NCBI RefSeq assembly: GCF_019175385.1
Contig: NC_083337.1
Coordinates: 165,243,713-165,307,712 of the forward strand
Direction: 5' to 3'
Source of the DNA: Lycium barbarum
Taxonomy: Eukaryota > Streptophyta > Magnoliopsida > Solanales > Solanaceae
DNA: 64,000 nt
A model generated the notes under the pieces. That model made no database searches. It was given only the letters and a program-made list of their open reading frames with translations, and had not been told where the DNA came from. A program made the position numbers and the translations under genes. Shown one piece after another: positions 10,916 through 21,250 of this stretch (position 1 is its first letter; each line of letters starts with the position of its first letter).

Positions 10916-11352
10916 TAACTACTGTAATCTCACAAGTGGATTTGGAAAGGATAGAGTGTTCGCATACCTTACCCCTTCCTAGCTACCTCGTGGAGGTAGA
11001 GAGGCTGTTACGAAGGACCTTCAGTTTTAGTGCAGCAAATCAAAATAGTTATGAAAAAGTAAATATGATAGTGAAGAAAATATGACAACTAATAAGAAAA
11101 GAAGTACAACGCTTCAGGAGAAAAAAAAGGCACGAACAACCGCGAAATAGTGTGATGAGACCCAATAAACAATAGATGGTAATAGATATCAAAAGCAAGA
11201 AACTACATGAATAAGTCTAATAATACGACAGACACGATGCTCCGGACAACTAGCAAGCCTAATCCCGCTGAAAAGAGAGATAACGCTTAACTATCTACTA
11301 ACCTTCTACCCTAATCTTCATTTAAATATCTACATTTAATCATGTTCCTACG
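10916..11352 (-). mobile_element. Diverged 3' UTR fragment of the RTE LINE
   Basis: Both the 3' block (10916-11031) and the preceding UTR (to about 11352, ending near CTTCTACCCTAATCTTCAT) align in order with 4070-4500 of the LINE. It is older and more diverged than the copies at 500 and 4048. Confidence 0.6.
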
Positions 11353-12180
11353 TGTACAATTGGAGTATACTGGCAGCTGAAGCCCTACTGATAAAAAGCA
11401 GAGAGCTAGGTGTTCAAAATCATTTTCAAATTTTATTTTTTGGTTTCTTAGTCCGGAAAAAATTGCGACGGTTTGATTGCGAAAGTTATTTTATATTTGT
11501 TTATTTGACGTAAACTTAAAACATGAATAAATTTTTATTTTATGGTTAACCCATCTCATCCTTGATATATCCAGATACCTTTTCTCTTTTTTTGGTTAAT
11601 AAGGAAATATTATTTCATACTAATATGCATCATTCTAGACCCGATGGTCAGATGTACTGGCATTTGGCAATCTGGCATTGTCTTCATTACAAAGAGCCGA
11701 ATTAATAAACTATCCAATAAACAGTTTGGCTTAAGCTTAATAAAATGATTCCAACTTTGTTTGTATTTAAAACAAACAATGGTGGAACTGGCCATTGCAC
11801 AAAACGAGCAAAAAGTTGGGGTAAAGCACCCTCCTAAGCCAGCATACTTACGTCGTATTAGAATAAGCATGTAAATTTACACCTCCATCACGAGATTAAT
11901 TAACAAGATAGTACTATATAAGAAATAGAAAACGACAAACACACTCACGTCGTATTGGAATAAGCATGAGAATTTACACCTCCATTCACGAGATTAATAA
12001 ACAAGAAATAGAAAACGACATATATAATTAATTGCTGATTCGGAAATCAGACGTGCATAGATATAGGATCTATGTTCAGATCTAATTGTGCGAATGGTAA
12101 AAGTTTTAATTAGTCCATGCAACATGAAGTGACAGGTATGCAGTCACAACCATAATGTATCATCACTGACAAACGAAGCA
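11353..12180. other. Intergenic upstream of CA copy 1, with a local duplication
   Basis: No gene recognised. About 150 bp at 11880-12150 (AGATAGTACTATATAAGAAATAGAAAACGA and the CTGATTCGGA block) is repeated at about 12480-12640. A - strand frame at 11610-11870 (86 codons) has no recognisable domain. It may be a captured fragment or chance. Confidence 0.4.
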
Positions 12181-12204
12181 GGGGCGGAGAACCTGTCGCT
12201 ATCT

Positions 12205-12375
12205 CGGTTGTGCTACCAGAGCCTCTGGAGAAGTCGGACTAGGAGAGCACTCATCTTGAGGTGGACTTACTACTTAGATGCTTTCAGTAGTTATCCGCTC
12301 CGCACTTGGCTACCCAGCGTTTACCCTGGGTACGTTAACTGGTACACCAAAGGTGTGTCCTTCCCGATAATCCGA
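12205..12375 (-). pseudogene. Degenerate plastid 23S rRNA insertion (nuclear plastid DNA)
   Basis: The + strand matches the antisense of the 3' region of plastid 23S rRNA: GCACTCATCTTGAGGTGG, CTACTTAGATGCTTTCAG, TTATCCGCTCCGCACTTGGC and ACTGGTACACCA in order, with scattered substitutions. It is a small piece without the rest of the rRNA operon, lying in AT-rich nuclear sequence, so it is a nuclear plastid insertion (NUPT) and not a working rRNA gene. Identification rests on memory of the plastid sequence. Confidence 0.8.
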
Positions 12376-12740
12376 TCGATTGCATAAAGCCCGCGATAGC
12401 AACGGAACCGGGGAAAGTATACAAAACGGATAGTTTCTTTATATTATATTAGTATTTTCTGCATGCATATATATGTGAGAATTTACAACTACATTAACAA
12501 ATTAAATAAGTAACAAGATAGTACTATATAAGAAATAGAAAACGATAAATAAAATTAATTCCTGATTCGGAGGTGCTTACCTTTGTCCAGATCAATTGGG
12601 CTAATGGTAAAGTTCTAAATATTCCAGGGTACATGAATTGAAAGAGAGTAGTAACCTACTATAATAGATATAATTACAATGATGGTGTAAAATTTATGAT
12701 TGTATCAGTTCATATAACTTTTATCCAAATAAAATTTGGC

Positions 12741-12812
12741 ACAAGAAGTTTAGTCAAAAGCAACTTCTCTTTGGTCAGCTTCACACATTGGCCTAACTTC
12801 CCCCCTATATAT
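12741..12812 (+). promoter_or_regulatory. Promoter of CA copy 1
   Basis: The TATA box CTATATATG (12805-12812) lies 67 bp before the ATG. About 45 bp further upstream is a block conserved before all gene copies: GAAGTTTAGTCAAAAGCAACTTC (12744-12766). Its outer GAAGTT/AACTTC arms are inverted, and its centre AGTCAAA is TTTGACT on the other strand, a W-box core. Conservation is visible; binding by WRKY proteins is inference. Confidence 0.65.
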
Positions 12813-12879
12813 GATCCAGGCGTTCTCTAAAGTTTCTTATCAACGAATAAAAATTCTCATCAACAGTTGAAGATATAAT

Positions 12880-15700
12880 ATGAATATGGAAGCAATAACC
12901 AAAATCTTGTTCATATCATTGCTTTTCCTTTCAAGTGCATTTCTTGCAAGATCCGGAGAAGTTGGTACGTTAAAAGTATTTGAAATAGAACCTGCAGTGT
13001 TTTTTCAATTCTGCTTGTTTGATTTTAGCTCGTGCATGGCCTTTCATTTTTGGATATAACTTATATATACTAATAGTCTAAATAATTTTAATTTTCAATA
13101 TTAACGTACTTTAATCTGTGTTATTTTTTAGGCTACTGATGCACACTTTTTATATATGACGGTTACATTTTTTTTTATTTTTTTTATGTAAGTTGATAAT
13201 ATAAAAATTCTTCTGCACTCCCAGTGTATCTATAAAGCTCTGATTTTCCTATGTTTGGGCAATTGTAGATGATGAGAGTGAGTTTAGTTACGACGAAAAC
13301 GCGGAGAATGGACCAGCTAACTGGGGCGATATTCATCCAAATGAATGGGGCACCTGTAAAAATGGAACAATGCAGTCTCCAATTGATCTTCTTAACAAAA
13401 ATGTTGAAGTTGTATCTAATTTAGGAATACTTCAAAGATACTACAAACCCTCGAAGGCCACTCTCTTGAACAGAGGCCATGATTTAATGGTACGTAAATT
13501 GATATTGTGGATCAGTACTACTAATAATTAAAAGTTTGAAACAACTTTATAATGAGTGATTATTAATTTATAAATGCAGTTGAGATGGGATGATGGAGGA
13601 TACTTGAAGATAAATGGAATTCAATATCAACTCAAACAAGTTCATTGGCACACACCTTCCGAACATACTATTAATGGTAAAAGGTATACTCACAACTTAC
13701 ATGTACTACTAGAAACAAAGATTTTTTCCACCAACATTCAGTGAAAATTTATATTATAAAATATGATTTTCCAACCCCATTCCCACCAAACCAGCTTGAG
13801 AAAATGCATGGTGCAAACAGGTTCCCATTGAAACACTGAGAAACTTTAATTTTTCCGTGTGAAAACATTATTTTTCCACCAACATTTAATGAGAATAGTC
13901 ACTAAACATTTTTCAATGAAAATAATATTTTATTGTGATATATTCATAGAGTTAACTTATCTGCGGACGGTGTAAATGATTTTAGCTTGTCTTATTTATT
14001 AGGTCTCTTAAAGTTAATTCATGAAAATAGATGTTACTATCGGATTTATCAATATCAATTAAACATAGCAAAAGGAAATAACTAGTTCAGAAAAATTGAG
14101 TTGAAACTTAGATGAAACCATCAAAAATATGAAGAGTAAATGAACATACGCTGAGAGGAAAAATTATCATTATTTACTCAGTCATCTGTACAATCTCACC
14201 CATATAAAAAATATTAAAATTTTGAAAATAGCATGCTTTACAAAATGGTTTAAGATAGTACTTTTGGGGGCCTTTAGTATTGGGCCCCAAAGGCAAGGAT
14301 TGGAAGAATTATTGGCACAAGTTTCTAACAAAACTTACTCCCTCCATCACTCCAATTTGTTTTTCTAAACCTTAATCTAATTTTTCTTTTGTAACTTTTT
14401 TTTGCTTTAATTCTTTATATTTGCATTAGGAATTCATATATACCAACAAATTAAATGCAGGTTTGATATGGAGGGTCATTTGGTACATGAAACACATGAT
14501 GGAAAGAAGATTGCTGTCATTGGATTCGTCTACGAGATTGGATTATCGCCTGATTTGTTTCTATCCATAGTAAACACAAATTTGTTTTGTAACACTATCA
14601 GTATAATTTGACCGGTCTTATTTTTCAGATTCTTGATATTATTTACATCTAATCACAGATAGAGAAGGATTTAAGAGCTCTTGCTGATAAAAAAAATACA
14701 GAAAGACACATTGGAATAATTGATCCAAATCTAATAAAATTGGACGGCCAAAAATATTACAGGTATAATGGCTCCCTAACAGTACCACCTTGCACTGAAG
14801 AGGTTGTCTGGACTATTGATGGAAAGGTACGTAATCAAATTCGCCCGTCTTTTTATTAGGAAAATTGAACACACGATTAAGAAATTGAAATTAACGAGGA
14901 ACTTCACCACTAATCCGTCATTAAACTGCTCATAGATAATATAGTTTTTTTTTAATAATTCATGTTAATCCGTCGCTAATCCAAATTAGCGACGAATTTT
15001 TCTGTGTAGCTACAGAATTTGTCCCTGGCTAATATAAATACTTCCATTTTGAAAGTAATTTTAATTATTGTCATTTTGCTTTTTCAAATTTTCAGGTTAA
15101 AACTGTAACGAGAAGACAAATGAAACTGCTCCGAGATGTTGTTCATGACGTGAGTTACTTACGCCCATTATTTTAGCAATATAATATTTTTTCTAATTAT
15201 ATTATCATCTCTCACAGAGGATCTGTTCATGACGTGGACATAAAAAAGATCAACCTTTTTTCTTTCAAAATCTTATTCGGTTGTATATTGTGTCCATTTT
15301 TCACTTCAAACTTCAAGATTTTCAAGTGAAATGCATGTCTACATTCAACTTGCAAATATTATTTAATTTAACTTCAAATACTATTTTTATTAAATATCAT
15401 TCAATTTATGTCCAATCACCTACTAAAATTTTCATGAAAGTTTATTCAACCCCAAAAAAAAACTCTATTAAGCTTTTATTTACAATTTGTGTGACTCGAA
15501 AAATGTGGTTTTCAATTAAAAAACTCAAGAATCTACGTTCTTTTTTGAGAATCTACTTATACCTGTATAACAACGATGACAATATTTTCTTGACTTTTCT
15601 TTTCTCATGTTCATCTTAGGAATTTGAAACCAACGCTAGACCAATTCAGCCATTAAACGGACGTCCTATCAAATTCAACAAACCTTGGCCATTTGCTTAG
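12880..15700 (+). CDS. Alpha-carbonic anhydrase copy 1 (273 aa, 7 exons, intact)
   Basis: Secreted zinc enzyme for CO2 + H2O <-> HCO3- + H+. Exons: 12880-12964, 13269-13489, 13580-13683, 14461-14569, 14659-14826, 15096-15149, 15620-15700. All introns are GT-AG and the summed CDS of 822 nt is open. Residues 1-24 ([19 protein letters not shown]...) form a signal peptide. Zinc ligands are H124 and H126 ([10 protein letters not shown]) and H143 (EGHLVHE), with the proton-shuttle-type His in NRGHDL (H99). Disulfide cysteines are C58 and C218 (PPCTE). The gatekeeper Thr is T214 in GSLTVPPC, where the usual next Thr is Val (V215). Sequons are N60-G-T and N210-G-S. Type A gene, ending PWPFA. AATAAA-like signals follow in the 3' flank. 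Apoplastic or secretory location is inferred from the signal peptide. The closest family I recognise is plant alpha-CA/nectarin-III. Confidence 0.93.
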
Positions 15701-16471
15701 GGAGTTCTTATTAAACTCCCCCAAAATGTATTTCTATCTTTCTTTAATAAATAGGGAGGGTCCTGCCAACCCCCCCCCCCCCCCCCCATCCACTACAAAG
15801 GCTTTATTCCTGTTTATCTATTGTACTACTAGTACACGATGATAATAAATGTATTTAGAACTAGAAATAAATATGATAATATGATTGTATCGTGAGATCT
15901 CATCTAATATATGGTATCAATACTAAAACACACGGTATTAATTTGTTCGTATGTTAAAAGTCAGAAGTAATTCAAAGGGACGAATTTGTTTACTTTATTG
16001 AGGCTTGAATTTGTGTCGCAATTGTTCCAGCATCCCACAAGGAAAATAATACAGCATTACGTGTGTGGGCACGTGGATTTGTATGTGCTTCATAGTGAAA
16101 TTAATTAGCAAAATCCATCGTCAGCTTTGCATAACATAAAGAGGAAATTTCAACTTTTGACGTAGATTTTTCGATAAACAGGGCACGTTTTAAATTCTCC
16201 CATAACGTGGAAGAAACCCTTGATTCAATGGTAGTAAAACAGAGGAGTTTTCACGCCTGGATATAAAATTTACTTCCTTTAATCCATTTTACTGTCATGT
16301 TTTTTTTGCACGTCCTATAAAAATATTAATTGAAAGGGTAATTTGACTACATTATCTTTATGTATCATAATCTTTGTTCTCAATTTAATGTTTCAATCTT
16401 TTTCAGCACATTAATCCCTCTCCACACATTTTTAAGTTAGGGCAAATGTAAAAACTAATAATTGATATATA
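15701..16471. other. 3' flank of copy 1, shared by the type-A units
   Basis: Homologous to the flanks after copies 2 (23404 on), 3 (31984 on) and 6 (57087 on). A GGGTCCTGCCAA word leads into a homopolymer-C tract (15770-15787) whose length differs in every unit. No further gene. Confidence 0.7.
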
Positions 16472-16480
16472 TTGATTTTC

Positions 16481-17354
16481 GGCTTAATACCCAGATGGAC
16501 CCTTAAACTTGGCATGTTTTGTAAGATAAGCATATAAACTTATAAGGTGACCAGATAGACACTTAAACTTACTCAAAGTGTATTTTTCAAGTTTTTCAGT
16601 TGTTTTGAAAACAAAAACTATATTTTTCAAACACTCACAATTTTCATGGCCAAACAAGCCCTAAATATATCACAAAATATTTTTTTTAAAATGCAAAAAT
16701 AAGGCAAACGCATATACATGAGACTATAAATGTGCACTTAAACCAATAAATACTCGCTAATCGCAATTTTGCAGCTTTCAATTAACTCGGATTTTTTTTT
16801 ACACTTGAATAATTAAAAAACAATAACTTTAACCAATAAAAATCCTTAAAAAAAGAAATTTCAAATTAAGAAATTTCTTTTTTTTAAGGATTTTCTTTTC
16901 GGCTTTACAGTTTTCTTAATTTGAAATTTCTTTTACACTTGAAATACTGAACTTAGAAATTTCTTAATTTGAAATTTCTTTTTTTAAGGATTTTTATTGG
17001 TTAAAGTTATTGTTTTTTAATTATTCAAGTGTAAAAAAAAAAATCCGAGTTAATTGAAAGCTGCAAAATTGCGATTAGCGAGTATTTATTGGTTTAAGTG
17101 CACATTTATAGTCTCATGTATATGCGTTTGCCTTATTTTTGCATTTTAAAAAAAATATTTTGTGATATATTTAGGGCTTGTTTGGCCATGAAAATTGTGA
17201 GTGTTTGAAAAATATAGTTTTTGTTTTCAAAACAACTGAAAAACTTGAAAAATACACTTTGAGTAAGTTTAAGTGTCTATCTGGTCACCTTATAAGTTTA
17301 TATGTCTATCTTACAAAACATGTCAAGTTTAAGGGTCCATCTAGGTATTAAGCC
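16481..17354. mobile_element. Mutator-like element with about 400-bp terminal inverted repeats
   Basis: The 874-bp element is almost entirely palindromic. The left arm (about 16481-16878) and right arm (about 16956-17354) are near-identical inverted copies around a short spacer. The ends are GGCTTAATACC and its inverse. Flanking TTGATTTTC at 16472-16480 and 17355-17363 is a perfect 9-bp target duplication, as for Mutator-like elements. Units 2 (near 24045-24065) and 3 (near 34105-34125) have the uninterrupted ATTGATTTTCTAAAC site, so this insertion is specific to unit 1. It has no coding capacity. Confidence 0.92.
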
Positions 17355-17483
17355 TTGATTTTCTAAACTGATAACTATTTTGGACGAAGTTTATTTTTAA
17401 TAAGGAAGACCGGAGGAAATATTACTCAAGTTAAAAGATGAATTAATGCTACAAGCTTGGGGTGGTTGCTCACAAAAAAAAAA

Positions 17484-17683
17484 TCCCAGATTTATATTCG
17501 CTTTCACTTCAGAGTATTCTCTTAGAAATTTTAATAGGACTTCTTTTATGAGGTTTTATTGTTATTGTTTCTCTTTTGTTTGAAATGATATTTTCTTAAT
17601 ATTAGAGTATTAGAAAAAGAGAAAAAATTCGTAAAGTCAATGAGGGTTTTCATGACCGCGCGAAACGCAGACAAATTCACTAA
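17484..17683 (+). mobile_element. Short Helitron-like element
   Basis: About 200 bp begins TC after an A and ends with the hairpin CCGCGCGAAACGC followed by CTAA before a T, the Helitron 3' signature. Direct repeats of about 45 bp flank it (TTAATGCTACAAGCTTGGGG before, TTAATGCTATAAACTTGGGG after), which is not normal for a Helitron. The same structure is at 24184-24383. Confidence 0.6.
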
Positions 17684-17820
17684 TTAATGCTATAAACTTG
17701 GGGTGGTTGCTTGCGAACAAAAAAAAAATCCAAATTTATATGGGCTGATAAGAAGTATTTCAAAAACCGGTCGCCGGGTAGTCGCTTGAGATGTCACCAT
17801 TTGAAAGATATTCAATTTTA

Positions 17821-18071
17821 CTCCTATCCCAATTTATATGAGGGGGTTTGGAGTACGAGGGTCAAAGCAGTTAATCGGACTTAATTCAAGCATAAATTTT
17901 TCGAGTATTTTATGATAAAATTTACGTATTTGAAAAATTACATAAAAATTATTAAATTTTCATAATAAATAATTCACAATATACGAAAATGGTAGAGAAA
18001 ATTGTAGTCAAAGAAAGAACTGTTTGACTCCTCAAATAGTAAAACACTCATATAAAAAAAGACACATGGAG
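17821..18071. mobile_element. Stowaway-like MITE
   Basis: The inverted termini are CTCCTATCCCAATTTATATG on the left and CTCCATGTGTC (from the right, other strand). TA dinucleotides flank the ends, as for Tc1/mariner-type MITEs. The orthologous insertion in unit 2 is 24520-24775. Confidence 0.75.
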
Positions 18072-19460
18072 TAGCAAACAGCCTAATCTATGCTGGATGA
18101 GTGCTCTATTTAGCAATACAAGATATTCCTACATAAGTTCTTGAAAGATTTCCCATACACTCAACTCTTTTTCTTGAATTTTACTCTTAGCAACTCTTAT
18201 GTTCGAAGCAAAATGTTAATTAGGCTGCGAATTACAAATGCCTGAAAAAATTTCATTGCTATTTCACGAGGCAATCTACATTGATATAATGAAAATGAAG
18301 GTCATGCACATGTTGCTATTCCTCCGCCTTTTCTTCTTTTTCAACTAGAAAAATCAAATTTTCTTTTTTCTTAATTAATTAAGGTGCCATGTGGACCCTA
18401 CCTTGTAAATTAATAACCAAAAGGTGAATACAAAAAGAATGAAAATGAAGAAACAGTTCATATTGTTCACAAAAACATTTTTTGGACAGTCTAATCCAAT
18501 AATCCATATTTAAATGAATAGATGTAACAAACATTTGAAAATTTTACATCATGAAACTTGAAAATTGAAAAAAGTTAAAGAACTGTGGAAATTGTTAAGA
18601 AGTAAGCGAATGGTACAGTAATTACTTGAACATAATTTTGTAGCTTCCGCTTCTAGATAAATGTCATTCTTTAGAATTACGTATTAAATAAGTACTAAAA
18701 TTGTTGAACCTAATGATTTAGCTGTTAAAATTGAACATCATACTTCCTTTCTAGGACAGAAAGTCACGAATTACATTAAGCTGGAACTTTCTCCAAAATT
18801 TCTTACTATTAGAAGCTAAATCAAAATGCATGTGCCTTTTAAAATTATCCTTTGGAATAGGGACAACTAATAGCGCAACGAAATTGAAATTTCAACACAC
18901 AACGTCAATTTTAGACTTGTATAGTTTAGAATCTCCCCTTCATTGGACTCCATTAACTGAGCTTCAAGCTTCTAACCAGAAATAGAAAACGATAAACAAA
19001 ATTAATTCCTGATTCGGACGTGCTTATCTATGTCCACATCAATTGGGCGAATGATAAAGTTCTAACTATTCCAGGCTACATGAATAGACAAGTTGACAGC
19101 CATGATGTATCACTCATATATTGTCATAATTCATAAATGGGCATGCATGCGACAAATATTGAGAAACAAAAAGAGAATTCATTTTCAATAAAGAAGTTGA
19201 TCGCCGACATCAATTGGATAGAATTTCAATTAACAAAAAAAATCATGAGAACATTCTCAAAAAGGAGTCGTCGTCTTTTTATATTATATCTCATTTTATA
19301 TTAATCCACAAGTTATCCGATATTTCTTGCCACCTAAATCAAAATAGAAAGAGTTTTACTAGTTTTAAGTTGGTAAAATATATTTACACAACAAAATCAT
19401 TTAAAATTAATTGTAGGCAATTCTATTTAATAAGTATTCATTGATAACGTAAAATAAATA
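18072..19460. other. Inter-unit spacer, no gene seen
   Basis: AT-rich spacer shared with 24776-25065 and 34290-34886. The 18710-18960 part (GTTGAACCTAATGATTTAGC and following) recurs at 34310 and 59790, marking it as ancient array flank. The 76-codon frame at 19214-19444 has no recognisable features. Confidence 0.5.
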
Positions 19461-19663
19461 CTGCATTCGTTTTAATTTATGTGTCTTAGTTCGATTGAGC
19501 ACAAAGTTTAAGTAAGAGAGACTTTTAAATCTTATGATTTTAAGCTGAATATACATGTAATGTACCAAAATACTCTAAGCCTTATGGTCTTAACATGTTA
19601 GATAGGATGTTCGAATTTCGAAACAAATTAAAAGAAAAGTAAGACACATAAAATGAAAGAGAG
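19461..19663. mobile_element. Stowaway-like MITE next to the Helitron (unit 2)
   Basis: Termini CTGCATTCGTTTTAATTTAT and, inverted, CTCTCTTTCATTTTATGTG are flanked by TA. Orthologous copies are at 25799-26002 and 34887-35090. Only its right end remains before copy 1 (about 12641-12655). Confidence 0.7.
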
Positions 19664-19692
19664 TAGTAAGTAACCTGCTATAATAGATATAA

Positions 19693-21250
19693 CTAGTAAA
19701 TTGTCCTGCGCTTCGCGCAGCTTGAGTTAAAACAATCAAATATAATTAGTTGAAACATCTACATTTATTATGGGGTGCTTCTTATTAATCTAAAACTCCT
19801 TTGAAATTCCATAAATGAGTATATAAAAATAAATATATTAGACAATACGAAAAAATAATATTAGTGAAGAATATGCACGAATGAACAAACTAAAACAGAA
19901 AAAGAAAATTCAAAAGAAGAATCAATGGTATAAAATAGTTGTTGACTTGCAAATAATTACTTAGTTGGCAAATTCATGATTTTCACACGTATCAGCATTT
20001 CTTTTGCATCATATTGTTAACGAAATTGTTATTAAATCTTAATTTCTTGTGTTTATTCTTTGACATCCCTTCCCGTCCCCGTCCCCATCCCCGTCCCCGT
20101 CCCCGTCCCCGTCCTCATCCCCATCCCCGTCCCTCTCTCTTTCTCTACTCCCGATGGACCCTCTCATTTTGTGCAATTCTCTTATGGTTTCTATAAATAT
20201 TCATGAGATTTTTTGAAAAAGTGAATCGAAATACTTATTAGGTTATTCACGAAGTATTGCTTTTTTTAATTTAGTATTAGTCATCGTTCTCATGCTTTAG
20301 CTGAAGAAGGAGAAGTTCGAAATTGTTTCAAAGGTTTTACAAAGCGCGCAGACATTAATATACATATTAGTAAAAATAAAAACAAATAGTTAGAAATAGA
20401 AAAAAGAAAAAATTGAAAAATCTTTATGTGGAATCCATCTTAGTAAATTAGTTCAAAATTAGTGGTTGAAGAAAAAAGATGAAAGTAGTTGTTGAAGGAA
20501 AAATATTTATGTGGTATCCATCGTAGTACATTAGTTGAAAATTAGTTGAAAGTTGTTGAAGGAAAAAGATGAAAGCAAAAGATAATCCTTTTTTTATTTT
20601 AAATCTTTTGATAGCATGATTCTAATGTTGTGCATCAAATAAAATGGAAAAATAGTGTGTAAAAGTCTAAAAAAGTTCATCAGTCAAATTTGACAAACTA
20701 TCATTTACCAGAAAAATCTCGTTTCTAATTTACATGGATAAAGCTACTTCACCAACATTACAGAAAGGAAATATATCAAGATTAGTCCTGCTGATCATAA
20801 CAAAATTGGGGCAGATCATAAAGAAATATGTACACAACTACAATCAAATAGATATATAACAATTAAAGAACTTTAAACAAAGCTAATTGAGTCTTTCAAC
20901 TCCTTGAATAATGTTATTAGTTGTCAATATTGATCTATAAATACATGTTCATCTATATAAATATTGATTTAGACCAACCCGATAGAAATGAGGGGGAACA
21001 CAATCATACAATGCTTTTTTGACTGTGAGATGGAATACATACACTTGATAGAATAAAAGAAATGCTGGTTTTGCTGGGAATCCAAGAGGCTTTAGAACCT
21101 GCAAGACAAAATAGTAGAAATTGGCATTGCTCAGTCACATTTGCTAATTCTAATCATAGTTTAACCTTAAAAAAAAAAAACTTAAATTTGCACTTAGAAG
21201 AAAATATACTCATATATAACTCCTTGCCAAGCAGTTATGCACTAATCATA
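19693..21250 (-). mobile_element. Helitron, 5' end deleted (unit 2)
   Basis: The - strand 3' end is complete: a GCGCGAAGCGC hairpin, then CTAG at 19693-19696, inserted after A. The 5' end is missing because a deletion at 21250/21251 fuses the element to exon 3 of CA copy 2. Full-length counterparts are 26032-27934 and 35120-37026. No helicase/Rep frame is seen, so it is nonautonomous. Confidence 0.8.
20069..20134. repeat. CCCCGT hexanucleotide minisatellite (unit 2)
   Basis: About 11 units of CCCCGT or CCCCAT inside the Helitron. The sister Helitrons have about 8 (26405-26450) and 5 (35501-35528). The apparent Arg-Pro-rich frame across it is an artefact of the repeat. Confidence 0.85.

Noticed and set aside
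12205..12375. Functional rRNA gene
   Set aside because: Only a short, mutated part of plastid 23S antisense sequence, without neighbouring rRNA genes.
15281..15619. 112-codon frame within CA copy 1
   Set aside because: Lies wholly in intron 6; the paralogous introns do not keep the frame.
20014..20196. 60-codon Arg-Pro-rich frame
   Set aside because: It is the translated CCCCGT minisatellite; unit number differs among sister Helitrons without frame conservation.
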